DNA from: Liriodendron chinense
Lineage: Eukaryota > Streptophyta > Magnoliopsida > Magnoliales > Magnoliaceae
NCBI GenBank assembly: GCA_003013855.2
Contig: ML058407.1
Span: 4,030,001 to 4,094,000, forward strand
DNA length: 64,000 bases
Direction of reading: 5' to 3'
The translations under genes and the position numbers were made by a program. The notes below the pieces were generated by a model. The model did no database searches, was not told the origin of the DNA, and saw only the letters and a list, made by a program, of their open reading frames with translations. Of this stretch, positions 11,246-21,733 are shown in pieces (positions within the stretch are counted from its first letter, which is position 1; each line of letters starts with the position of its first letter).

Positions 11246-12981
11246 TCATTCGCTCTCCTCAAGTGCAAGGCTACGATGTAGTAATAATTCTTGGTAAGAC
11301 CGAGGTCGATCCTTAGGGATTGTCGTAACAATTCTAAACTTTATAACTAGGATGAACTAAATTTGAATTTATAATGATGGATGAAAATTGATATCATAAA
11401 ACTATCTACTTTATCTTAAATCAGGGAAATAAGCACAAGAGCATCAAGGATCCACTTATAATCATTCACAATGCCAATTCAAATAATTCAAACCGATAAC
11501 TCAATTAGAATCGGAGTTCTATCCCTATCCAACCGGAATATAAAGCAATCAAATCATCATAATGCATCTAATATAAATGGATCATCTATTGATATGGTTC
11601 TCTCATAAACAACTAAGGCATTGGGTGTATTCAACCTCACAACCCAATCCTTCACAAAACAAGCAAGATCACATTTATGATTCCTCCTCAAGCCTTGTCA
11701 CAAGACTTGATTTAGAAGCATGAATTGAATTTCTATTGAACCAAAAATCAATACATAAACACCTATCTCAGATCTAATAAAAAGAGAAGAACTTCTTCTA
11801 GTTTAATTTTAGATAAGCACTTAGGAAATTTAGTTTGTGAGATCCCCTAGCATCCAACATATCATGATAGATCTAAGATCTCTACAACCCAAAGTCCTAT
11901 CAATCAACACCTCATTAAGCAATCTCAGTATTCAAAACATCCCATCTAAGAGAAATCACAAGAGATAGAAGATTAACTAAAAATACTAACTTTATTTTAA
12001 ACTAGAACTAGAAATGTTCTTCATAAAACCCAAAAGTACTTGAATTAATTCGAATTAGACATTGCAAATAATTAAAAGCTTCACCTCTTAGCCATAGGTA
12101 AGAGGTTTAGCTAACCATTAACAGATTGAACTAAATCTCAAAAGAAAACTATAAGAAAGCATAGAAAATCGTAAAAACCCTAGTTGAAGGAGTTGCGAAC
12201 GTTCCATGATGCTCATCTCCACCTCCCACGAACTTCTCAGCCTTCTATGATGCCTCAGGAATGACGTAGTGGTGTCCTTTTATAACAAAAATCCACCACC
12301 GACTTGGAATCTTCCATAAATCAGAGTCTCCTTACGCAGTTTGGACACTGGTCGATCAATTGGTTAGTCTAGGTGATCAATCGATTTTTCGAGCCAACTA
12401 TAAAAACTGAATCTAGACATCTGTGAGCCTGGGCGATCAATCGCAAGTGACTAGCAATCAATCGCAACTGGTCCGGCGATCAATCACTCAGGGCTGGCGA
12501 TCAATCTCAACTCCCCTTTTTAGTCCAGCAAGGTCCAGCAACAAAACAGAAAAATTCTTCTGTGAGCGATCAATCACTCAGGACTATCGATCAATCGCTC
12601 AGGCTGAGAGATCAATCGACAATCCGCACTTTAGTCCAGCAACAAATTTACCAAAATCAGAATTCTGTCGATTGATTTACAGGCTCTGTCAATCAATCGC
12701 TCAGGCTGGGAGATCAATCTCTCAAGGTGATTTTTCTTCTTTTCTTTTCTTCTTCTTACTTCTTTTCTTCTCTTCTTCTTACTTCTTTTCTTCACTCTTT
12801 TCTTACTTTTTTGTTTTAATCTTCAATGCACATTAAGAGTGTCTTTCAATCATCATTTTTGGTGAAGTCTTTCTCTCATCCTAGAATACAAAACATTGCA
12901 TTAGATAAGTCCGTAAGCATAGAAATCATGCAATGTCAGTGATAAAATGGGGTTAGAATATACACATTTCAGAGCTCAACA
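11246..12981 (-). repeat. R2 5' LTR
   Basis: This LTR of 1736 bases begins TGTTGAGCTCTGAAA on the minus strand. Its U5 end is altered: the minus strand ends GAATGA where the family has CGAACA. The TATA box is at 12278-12284, the hairpin at about 12083-12108, and the GATCAATCG array at 12350-12725. It is related to the R1 LTR but clearly a different subfamily. Confidence 0.85.
12350..12725 (-). promoter_or_regulatory. GATCAATCG motif array in R2 U3
   Basis: Roughly ten copies of GATCAATCG or near variants lie upstream of the minus-strand TATA box, often spaced by CTCAGG or a short GC-rich spacer. It is the same arrangement as R1. A plus-strand frame across it is an artefact of the repeats. 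Confidence 0.5.
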
Positions 12982-12986
12982 CCCTT

Positions 12987-13514
12987 TCAACCTATGAGAA
13001 TCGTGTAACGTGAACTAGGCTCACAAGTGTTCAAGAATTCACAAAGAAGACTATTACATTAAAGGTAATTCAAAGGTTTAACACCAATCACTTCATATCT
13101 CCTTTTCTCGTACTCGTACCATCCCGAATGCATAGAAACAAAGTTTTCCAAAAGAGTCTTCAAATTTCAGAAAAATTAAAAAATATACACAAAATTTGCT
13201 CGAATGTCACAAAGTAATAGATTCATCTAGGAATCTCACCCCCCAACCAAATCTTGCATTGTCCTCAATGTAAAAGATTTGCAATGAGCAATAACATGAG
13301 ATCAATGATAAAATAAAAGAGAGTGAGAACGAGAGTACTTGATAGAGTCGATCATGGAATTCTACAACTCTGACAACTAAATCTATTAAAACAATAAATT
13401 AAAACAAAAAACAAAGTAGACCTAATCCTACTTAAAATAATAAGTAAAACCTAATCTACAAAGTAAACCTAATCCTACTTAAAACAATAAATAAAACCTA
13501 ATCTATCTTTTTAG
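12987..13514 (-). other. R1 3' untranslated region, upstream part
   Basis: This is the continuation of 5807-6450 beyond the R2 insertion. It contains the internal polypurine-like block and its hairpin at 13233-13270. It has no coding sequence. Confidence 0.6.
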
Positions 13515-14009
13515 AAAGAGGATCTCCATCAGACTAGGAAATCAATCCTCATTATAACGTCTAAAAGAACAAAGTTGATCAGGATCATCAAGTGGTGTAA
13601 AAAACTTTTTAGTAGAACTATCCACCATCCCACTTTGAAAAGTACATTGGTGACATCAACCATTCTAACCCATTGAAAATCCTGATGAAAAATTTCAGCG
13701 GGTTTCTAATAACGTTGTCACATGTACTAGGAAAGGAGAATTGCATTGGTTGGAAATCAGTGAATATGGATCTCCTTTACATCTTGTCTAGGCAAAAATT
13801 TGTCAAATATGGGTAATCCTAGAAGTGGTGTTCTTCAGTTTGAACAAACTAAAGAGATGTGGAGACTTCCATCACACAAATTGGGATGATCTCTACATAA
13901 TCAACTTTCACCGGTGCTTCCATAATCGATTTTTCAGTTTGGCATTTTGTGGAAAGAAGTTTTTTAGGCACCGGAGGGGTCTCCCTCAAGGCATGCACTA
14001 TGTCCTTGA
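13515..14009 (-). pseudogene. R1 C-terminal tail following the protease
   Basis: Broken minus-strand frames align with the R2 and R3 tails (PYL, K-M-x-R-R-S-I-F, and an F-I-R-I-F-N-G-L-E segment). The CTAGTCTGATGGAG block ends it. Stops and shifts are frequent. Confidence 0.4.
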
Positions 14010-14958
14010 TCATAGATCATCCCAATCTTCAAAATAAGCCAAACACTCCTCTAGAGTGTAGGAGACCTCAGGGGAGTAAGTTTTCAAATTTGGACCCTTC
14101 ACGTCTTCCTCCTCGAATTTTTGTGTAGGTTGGAGTGGGTCCTCAACCTCTACACTTTCAAAATTTGGCCTCTCCGTAGGCAAATTAAGCACCAATTCTT
14201 CCAATTCCTGCATAACAATTTTGTGTAAATTAGAAATTGGTGACTCGTCAAGTAAACTTTCATAAATTAGCACTTATAAGGCCTCATTAACAATAAAATT
14301 AAATTCATCCTTAGAGCGTGCCAAACATATCTCCAAACTTTCAGGTAGATTGGGTTGGAAAAGCTCTCCTTCTTCAGTAGATTCCATCATGTTTATCTCA
14401 TGGGGTTCATCATTATCGTCCCAATCCTTAAAGGGATCGAAGAAAACAATATCTAGAGGATCAAAATTTTGATTTAAAACAAACTCCTCTTCCACAATGG
14501 ACTCGATCATGTCTACTTCATTGGCATCACCATCATCCCTATGTCTTTTGCCCATATGGAACACATTCACCTCCAATGTCATGTTCCCAAAGGACAATTG
14601 CATCACCTCATTACGGCAATTGATGATTGCGCTTGATGTAGCCAAGAATGGGCAACCGAAAATTACTGATATTTGAGTGTTAGTATCCATAACTGGTTGC
14701 ATGTCCAAGACGATAAAATCTACCGAATAATAGAATTTTTCGACTTGGACTAATACATCCTTCACCATCCCTCTCGGTACACGGATGGATCTATCAACGA
14801 GTTGCAATGTGGTTTTCGGGGGTTTTAATTCACCAAGACCCAATTACTCATATATCAAGTACAAAATCAAGTTTACGCTTGCCCCCAAGTCTAGCAATGC
14901 ACGTTCAATCCGGTAGTCGCCAATGATGCATAAGATTGTGGGACTACCGAGATCCTTT

Positions 14959-14960
<2 letters not shown>
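14010..14960 (-). pseudogene. R1 aspartic protease region
   Basis: The minus strand reads IIGDYRIERALLDLGAS with an intact DLGAS active site near 14890-14905, then a CAA-to-TAA stop just before LGLGELK. The rest is open for 189 codons: flap, IFGCPFLATSSAIIN (the usual R of GRPF is C) and an acidic region, then a stop at 14274. A last segment (14010-14273) ends in VSYTLEECLAYFEDWDD. The two stops and the long homopolymer just upstream make it non-functional. Confidence 0.7.
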
Positions 14961-14989
<29 letters not shown>

Positions 14990-14993
14990 GGGG
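14956..14993. repeat. T13-G25 homopolymer pair
   Basis: Thirteen T followed by 25 G on the plus strand, with no interruption, lie between the linker and the protease of R1. No other part of the window has anything like it. It may be real slippage or an assembly or sequencing fault. Confidence 0.9.
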
Positions 14994-15080
14994 TCTTTAG
15001 GGTGAGAATGGCACTCACTTGCTCATTCAAAAAGGCCTTTTACTGCACATTATATTTACATTTGGTTGTGCATAGGTCTT

Positions 15081-15700
15081 TTAGAAACTTGGCATAAGAG
15101 GGGATTTGTTTAATGGCATCAAGTAGAGGAATGTTGATCTTGACTCTTTGAAAACCTCTAGAATATTATGAGAGTTTGGGAGAGGTTTTGGAGCAACCAA
15201 TCTCGAAGGTAATGGTGCTACGGGCTTGTAAACGCGTTTTGTTTCTTGTGGAGCTGAGTTAGATCCATCCTCATTCTTAGAATTTATCAGATCATTAGGC
15301 TTGTCAGCCTTCACCAAAATAGATTTGTCAATTTTTTACCACTTCTAAGAGTGGTGATAGATTTTGCTTGCTTCACATGTTGGTTAGGGAGGTTAGGGGC
15401 GCTTATTTCATGTGCTTGTTTAGGATTGGGTTGAGGTTGGGCCGGAAAGGTCTCTTCCCTAGCATTCAAACGTCCCTTAATCTCATCAACCAACACCTTA
15501 AGCTCTAGGAACATTTGCTGATTTGATTAATTGATTTGTGTTTGCCCTTGCATAAACGCCTTTAAGGTATCCTCTATTGAGAATTAAGGTGGGGCCATGT
15601 TTTGCATGGGTGGCCCTCCTTGAGAGTTGGTAGGATTGGCCGTCGGCCCATTCCTCCAACTGAAATTTGGATGATTCTTCCAAGTAGAGATGTACGTATT
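15081..15700 (-). pseudogene. R1 gag C-terminus and linker
   Basis: Three overlapping minus-strand pieces carry a glutamine/proline-rich linker, the ITTLRSGK motif (about 15340-15365) and a VDEIKGRLNAREE segment. The frame changes between pieces, and a stop follows FQLEEWADGQ upstream. Confidence 0.55.
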
Positions 15701-16850
15701 ACCTACCGGACCATTGAAAGGCTGTTGATAACTATATACGGCATTTGCTTTCTCTTATGACACCTCTTGAAACGCAGGGATTGTAGGACGATCTTGTGTA
15801 GATTGCATATGATCGGCACAAATTCCACACACGTTTTCAATAACTTCAGTAGACTTGGAAGTTCTGCTCTTACTAAGTTACATGGCCTCTATTTTCCTTA
15901 TGAGGCTAGCTATCTTTGCATTAACATCGTCTTCTTCCTTAAGGATGTAGATCCCTCCTTTCTCCTTTTGTTGAGGAGGTTTGAGGTTACTAGACTTCTC
16001 TGAGGTATCCCACGATTAGGCATTCTCAACCAACATATCTAAGTAACTCCATGCTTCCTCAGGATCTTTGCTCATGAACTCGTCGTTACACATAGTCTAT
16101 GAATTGGCACATATTCGAGTTCAATCCTTCATAGAAGAAGCTTATGATTTGCCATATTTTGTAGCCATGATATAGACAAGCAAGTAGGAGGTCCCGATAT
16201 CTCTTCCAACTTTGAAAGAAGGTTTCACTCTCTTTAACAGAAAAATTCATTATAGCTCGTCGAAGAGTGTTTGTTTTATGACCCGGGAAGAGTTTTTTTA
16301 AAAACTCCCAGGTCATCTTAGTCCATGCTCCAATCGACCTTAGTCTAAGAGAGTGAAGCTATGTTTTAGCTCTTTCTTTCAAAGAGAAAGGGAGTAGCTT
16401 TAACTTTACTACATCTTCCGACACATTGTTATATTGCAAAAGTAGCAACTACAACTCGTTGAGAGATATGGACTCTCAGAATCTAGCCCATGAAACTTAA
16501 GTAAAAGTTGAATTACCATTGGCTTAATATCCATTGTCCAGGCATTGTTTGGGAAAAACATACACGAAGGTGTGGTAGCAAGGGCCGGTTGTAAATAATC
16601 ACGTAGGGCTCTCATTAGAGGAGCATTATATACCTCATTCTCTCCTACTCCCTCTTAATTTGCATTTGTAGTTGGAGTAGGAGGGGGAAGATTTCTTAAT
16701 GGTGTTTGATCCATACTTCTCGAACTTTCACAAAGTTCAATGTATTTTCTAACTCGTCTTTGGACAGAGAGTTGTCCAACTAAACCACCTTCAGTTTGGA
16801 GATGATTTGTGTGGTCACGTTCCCAATGGGACATAAACCACATAAACAAA
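15701..16850 (-). pseudogene. R1 gag
   Basis: Recognisable parts, minus strand: LRDYLQPALATTPSCMFFPNNA (16550-16615), FLKKLFPGHKTNTLRRAIMNF and FFQSWKRYRDLL (16190-16316), and a degenerate zinc knuckle region near 15830-15800. A stop follows MCQF where the family reads MRQFVEMMCNGEF. Several frameshifts exist. An N-terminal segment starting at about 16849 (MSHWERDHTNHL) matches one in R2 upstream of its gag start, so both elements share an extended leader or N-terminus. Confidence 0.6.
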
Positions 16851-17114
16851 AATCTAAACTAAAACTAAACCTAAGTCCTAAAATAAAAATCTGTAATTAA
16901 ACTAAAATTTGGAAAACTAAAAAAGAAACTGTAAAAAAGTTCTAAGTTAGAAAGATAGTACCCAATTAGCTTGAATTAAGAGGATTTACAACAAAACAAA
17001 GCAAACTTGTTAGTTCTAGAAAATCAAAAACTAGTTCTAGGAAAATAGAAAATCTTATCTAACTACTTCTACTTCTATCTCCACTAAAATAATTTAGAAC
17101 CGTTTATCGTAGAT

Positions 17115-17133
17115 TCCTCGACAACGGTGTCAA
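17115..17133 (-). promoter_or_regulatory. R1 primer binding site (degraded tRNA-Asp type)
   Basis: The minus strand reads TTGACACCGTTGTCGAGGA, the Asp primer site with several transitions. It is next to the 5' LTR. Confidence 0.7.
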
Positions 17134-17138
17134 AAACT

Positions 17139-18587
17139 TGTTCGCTCGCCTCAAGTACAAGGTTGCAATGTAGTAATAACTCGGTGAGACCGAGATCGAT
17201 CCACAGGGAATTAGGTAAACAATTCTAATTTATTCCAGCAACTTCAATTAAAACAGTTTATGAATTCAATTATGAGAACTGGAACTAAAACAGCAACTTA
17301 AAAAGATAATATAAGAATAGGAAAAAGAGCACTAAGGCTTTAAGGATCCACTTGTAGTAATCCCATGTCAATCGGTTCATCGAAGCACAACCACAATTAG
17401 AATCAAAGTTCTATCATCATCTAATTGAAAGATAAATCATTCAACACACATTCTTCACTCAAATCTGAAAATTCAGAATTCCAGTTTTAATGAAGCTTGT
17501 AGACTTCAAACTTATAGCCTTCGAAGTAACAGCCATGCTAAGAGACTATGGCATGCTCTAGGGTTACAAGAATTCGAATCTAATCAATCCCAACGTGGAA
17601 ATCTCAGAGAATTGCAAGGAATTCATGTCCGAAGTACATGAACTCTCATAAAACATCCAAAAGGACCAACTTTATTCAAACTAGAACTCAAAAATCCAAC
17701 TTGAAGTAAAGTAAACTTGAATTAAAACAAATTAAACTTGAAAATTAGCCACAAGCTTCACCTCTTAGCCCTAGCTAAGAGGTTCTAGCCGAGCATTGTC
17801 ATACTATAACTAGAATCAAAAGATAAACTAAAGATAAACATGAAAACTAGAAAAATCGGAGTCGACAGAGTTACAGACGCTCCACGAAGCTTTCATTCAA
17901 CTTTCACGACTTTCAATCTCTTCTATGATACCTTTAGATCGAAGTAGATGAGTCCTTTTATAGCATTCAAGCCCTATCATCGCAGAACATTTGAGAATCT
18001 GCGTAAAACTTACTCACTTGCGCAGAGAAAATCGAACTAGATTTAGAAATTTCTTGACTTAGCACATGGTTAATTGATCGCTTGGGCTGGACGATCAATC
18101 GCACCTACGATCCAACCATAAAAATTGCATTTTATGGATGGGCGATTGATCGCAGGTGGCCGGGCGATTGATCGGTGGAGCTCTTTTTTGTCCAACAACC
18201 AATCTGGAATTCTTGCCTCATGAGCGAATAATCGGTTTGGGAAACTGATCAATTGATGGTCCATCTTTCAATCCAGCAATACATGCACAATGGCTGAACA
18301 ATCGATTTAGCCAGTGGATCAATCGATCACCTAAGCGATCAATCGGTCAAGCCAACCGATCAATCGGCCAGGGTGAATTTTCTTCTTTTCTTTTCCTCTT
18401 AAAAAACTTACTAATTTCCTTTGATCTTCAATGCATATTAGAAGTGTCTTTTAATCATAATTTTAGTGAAGTCCCTCTTGCATTCCTATAAACACAAAAA
18501 CATGTATTAAATTAGTTTTTAAACATGTAAACCATGCATAACGTGTGATGAATTGGGGTTAGAATATGCACAATTCAGAGCTCAACA
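17139..18587 (-). repeat. R1 5' LTR
   Basis: 1449 bases, the partner of 4356-5806. TATA box at 17956-17962, motif array at 18070-18370, hairpin at about 17762-17784 (CCTCTTAGC with GCTAAGAGG). Ends in CTCAACA on the plus strand, followed by GAGCC. Confidence 0.9.
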
Positions 18588-19495
18588 GAGCCTGAAGTCA
18601 ACAGTGCAAACACCAACCCTAATGCTTAATAGCTCCTTCGAGATCCTACCGTGCACACCCAACACTTATCCATGTCTTGGCAACCATGTCACTCTCTCAT
18701 GTAACATCTCTGATTCAAGCCCGCACACTCCTTGAGACCTCTGCACATCTAAAAGAATCCAAGTTTACCAGTAATTTTATGATACCCATGCTCAGTAGCC
18801 CAAGGCATCCTTCCCTTCCACAAACTCAACCTCAAGTCTAGTGTGATTTTTCAAAGCCTTAGAGTCCTCTTGTTCAACATCAAAGACAAGCAAGAGGACT
18901 CCTCTGGGAACCTCAAGGCCCACATATGCATAACCGTCCGAAGGCAATTGCGCATCCTACCCAAAGCTTGATTCCTCTCATCATATACCAAAAGCATTTT
19001 CTACCGGCCTATCCACCAGCCATGACCAGAGGTGTTGTCCAATCATATCCTTTGTATTTTCACTCAATTTACTAAATTGTCACTACGACGAGTTCCATGG
19101 GCAATAGGTCACCACAATGGCCACTCTCGTCTACAACACAGCAAAGCAACAAGCTTATCAGCTAAATGATGACCATGATACTATGGGCCTATTATGTCTA
19201 ATAAGCGCTTGATAAAATGCCATCGTTAAGGGTTGGTTTTTCAACAATGCTAGTCACCTTAAGTTCAAACAGTGATTAATATAACCTAGCTCATGTATGC
19301 ATTTAATATGCATCTAAGTATGGGTTTGGTCACAGAAAACATGATAACCATTTCCATATTTAATGAGATTCTATATAGTGATGGGGGCAAGAATTTATAT
19401 AGTGTGCTCGGGTTTTCTAATTGTGAAAGCAGGCTTGTGGTCCAATGATCCAAACTGTTGATACGATGATCCCACTACGATGGTCCATGAACCAC
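18588..19495. other. Host sequence right of R1; no recognised gene
   Basis: I see only short frames without family resemblance. The stretch continues 3001-4355 once R1 is removed. A cytosine-rich, low-guanine composition on the plus strand might mark an old untranslated or pseudogene sequence, but nothing decisive is visible. Confidence 0.4.
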
Positions 19496-19502
19496 AAATT
19501 CA

Positions 19503-19625
19503 ACTTCATCATCATCATCTAAGCCTAATCCCAATTAATTGGGATCAGCTATGTGAATCCTATTCCACCATTCCACTCTATCAAGGGTCATACATTCAGT
19601 TAAGACATAGTTCATGAAGCCTTTT
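19503..19625 (-). mobile_element. RTE-type LINE 3' end with (GAT)n tail
   Basis: On the minus strand it reads ...CCCAATTAATTGGGATTAGGCTTAGATGATGATGATG. The AATTGGG palindrome followed by GGCTTAGATGATGATG is a common 3' end of plant RTE-clade non-LTR elements, with a short GAT repeat tail. Only the 3' end is present. The 5' truncation fits target-primed reverse transcription. Confidence 0.6.
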
Positions 19626-19692
19626 CTTACTAGGTTACACCAATATGGTGAACCAAAAGTCACTAGATTAGAAAAATCCTATCCATTGAATA

Positions 19693-20283
19693 TTAGGGTC
19701 ATTTGGATGCCTGTAAGTTTTCAAGTTGCAAGTAACTTTCACCTAGAAGTGACTTTAAACTGTAAGTCACTTATAAGGAAGTGACTTCTCACCCCCGGCC
19801 CCATGACGTTTACCGGTAGTTTTACCTATAATTTACTTAGGGTCATTTGGATGCTTGTAAATGGGGTTAACTGTAAATGATTTACACATAAATGGTTTAC
19901 AATATGTGTTTGGATGCTGAAAAATGCCTGTAAATCATTTACAGCTTTCAGTCCCATTTGATTTCCTAGCAAAAATTTGTGATTACATTTTCAGGCTCTC
20001 CATTTACAGCTTAATGGCTATAATTTCAAAGATGGGCTCTTCATATATACGACTTAAACAATTTACACGCTATCCAAACACTAACAATCATTTACCGGTA
20101 AGTCATTTACAGCTTACAGCCAAACAGGACAGGCCATAAATGATTTACACCTATAAATCATCTACCATTAAACCATTTACAGGCATCCAAATGGTGAATT
20201 TCCTCCCCAAAAACCACCTGGAAGTGACTTATCTGGAAGTCATTTCCCACTTACAGAACTTACAGGCATCCAAACGACCTTTT
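19693..20283. mobile_element. Outer MITE with GGATGCCTGTAAG ends
   Basis: Inverted ends TTTGGATGCCTGTAAG (about 19702-19717) and CTTACAGGCATCCAAA (about 20259-20274) flank it, with inner inverted AAGTGACTT blocks. Type II cut-and-paste family unknown; hAT-like ends are possible. A second MITE of a related family is inserted inside it. Confidence 0.65.
19838..20195. mobile_element. Inner MITE with GGATGCTTGTAAATG ends
   Basis: Inverted ends TTTGGATGCTTGTAAATG and CATTTACAGGCATCCAAAT flank about 350 bases rich in repeated GTAAATCATTTACAG-like blocks. Its ends resemble those of the outer MITE except that AAGT is replaced by AAATG, so the two belong to one superfamily. Confidence 0.65.
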
Positions 20284-20289
20284 AGGCCT

Positions 20290-20980
20290 CGTTTTGGTTG
20301 AATATGTAGCCAATGTTGTATTTTCTTTACTAACCATCTATTTGCTAGGCACATTTCCCGTCTAAGGGTTATTCCGGTGCATGGGCCACTTAAAGAGGGT
20401 CCATTCATGTGAATCAACGGTTTCAATTAACAAACCGTGGGTCCCACTTGTGCAATCCTAGCCATTGATCAGATGAACTCATGAAGATCAAAATGCTTAG
20501 GAGAACTCCAACCAACGGTCAACATTCAATCAGCAGAAGCTCTTCAATCGAAGGCTAGAATCATTATATGGTTGCGATTCTTGGCGTATGAACCATCCAC
20601 GGTAGGGTGCAATGGATGAACGGTCTAGATCTCATACAAATGTCCATATGTACGGAGATCGAGTGCTTAGATATTAATGTTTCAGAATGGATATTTTGTC
20701 CACTTAATTTCAAATAATTTAATTTATTTTAAAAAATGGAAAAAGAAAATTGAAGAAATCATTTCCCTTAAAGTTCGGGTAATTACCGAAACTGCCATCG
20801 AGAAATCAAGCGCCGAGTACTAAGAAATGCAGAGCGCAAGAAGTCATTAAATGTGGGTCGTCCGATGAGAATGTTAGATTTTCATTGAACGGCAGTAAAA
20901 GAAGATTGCGATACTTTCGGCATAATAATCTTTTCAACTTCATAGTTTTCGTATTCGGGTCGATTTCTTTGCAAGCAGGA
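20290..20980. other. No recognised feature
   Basis: I see no family-like coding frame, LTR end or repeat of another part of the window in this stretch. It joins the MITE pair to the second copy of the CT-rich repeat. Confidence 0.4.
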
Positions 20981-20984
20981 ATCA

Positions 20985-21011
20985 GAACGAAGAGTTTTCA
21001 GTTGCTGAAAG

Positions 21012-21061
<50 letters not shown>

Positions 21062-21290
21062 TAGCATCTTCTTCTTTTTCTTTTTCATTTACTTTCTTTT
21101 ACTTTCTTTTTTTCAAATTGAATGTTGGAGAAGGGCCTATGAAAGTGGCACCCACCTTGTGAGTAGCCCGAATATCTTGTACATGCATGCCCTTTTTTTA
21201 ATGTGGATTTTGTAAATTTTTAGCTTTGTATGTAGATTTTAGGATGGCTACTCTCTGACAACTATCCCTTGCAATGCACGCGAACAACAC
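20985..21290 (+). repeat. CT-rich interspersed repeat, copy 2 (inner part)
   Basis: It carries a CT run (21015-21056), then blocks that match the reverse complement of about 42360-42590: a CTTCTTCTTTTTCTTTTTC run, GAATGTTGGAGAAGGGC, GTGGCACCCACC, GAGTAGCCCG and TGTAGATTTTAGGA. Divergence is higher than for copy 1. It lies just upstream of the Ulp1-like remnant. Confidence 0.6.
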
Positions 21291-21295
21291 CGGTT

Positions 21296-21733
21296 ACTGA
21301 TGGTGGTATACCCTAAGCTGGGTCAATTGAAGTTGTTCGATAGTTTCTACTAAATTTGGAGGGGGTTATACAATGAAGAGGTCAATGTATTCACCTTGGG
21401 CCTGAGATGGATATTCCATATATTTGATGGTGGGAATAACTTTTGGGAAAAGCCATGAAGATTGATATGTCAAAGGAGATTTCAAAACAAAAAAAGAGCC
21501 ATTATTATGGGATATTCGTCCTCAAATATATTGACTTCCTATGCAGCGATCAAGAAATAAATTTTACCCAGGTATGTATAAAAAATGTGCTATGAGTTGG
21601 TTTTCTTATTTGTTCAATTGTATTAACCTACTTTAACATAATGTAGGACGATATCCTAAACTTCAACCAAACGATCGCATTCGACAGTCTTCAACAACAT
21701 CGGTTCATAATATCGAGTCAAGCGGTTCATAAC
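21296..21733 (+). pseudogene. Ulp1-like (C48) cysteine protease remnant, first part
   Basis: The plus strand reads a KLFDSFY segment and later GIFVLKYIDFLCSDQEINFTQ, which matches the C-terminal core of plant Ulp1-type SUMO proteases carried by Mutator-like elements. The family's catalytic Cys sits in D-C-G-I-F; here the same place reads Y-Y-G-I-F, so the Cys is Tyr (TGT to TAT). An intron of 75 bases with GT and AG borders (21572-21646) interrupts F-T-Q/D-D-I exactly where the reading continues. Stops occur at about 21352 and elsewhere. The sequence resumes after S1 at 23614. Inactive copy. Confidence 0.6.

Larger units (their letters stand above)
6451..12981 (-). mobile_element. R2: gag-protease LTR retrotransposon nested in R1
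   Basis: The element has the same orientation and design as R1. Its 5' LTR (11246-12981) is complete and its 3' LTR (6451-6731) keeps only about 281 bases. CCCTT at 6446-6450 and 12982-12986 is the target duplication inside R1. The internal part codes for degenerate gag, protease and a C-terminal tail, with no polymerase or integrase. Confidence 0.8.
4356..18587 (-). mobile_element. R1: Athila-like Ty3/gypsy gag-protease retrotransposon, minus strand
   Basis: Two LTRs of about 1450 bases (4356-5806 and 17139-18587) have TGTTGAGCTC...CGAACA termini when read on the minus strand. They flank a primer site, gag, an aspartic protease, a C-terminal tail and a polypurine tract, all on the minus strand. 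Five-base flanks GAGCT (4351-4355) and GAGCC (18588-18592) form a target duplication with one change. There is no reverse transcriptase, RNase H or integrase. R2 (6451-12981) is inserted in its 3' untranslated part. The LTRs differ from each other visibly, so the insertion is not recent. Confidence 0.85.

Noticed and set aside
20882..21088. Minus-strand frame with alternating Arg and Glu
   Set aside because: It is the CT/GA microsatellite read as codons. The same is true for frames across 42737-42769.
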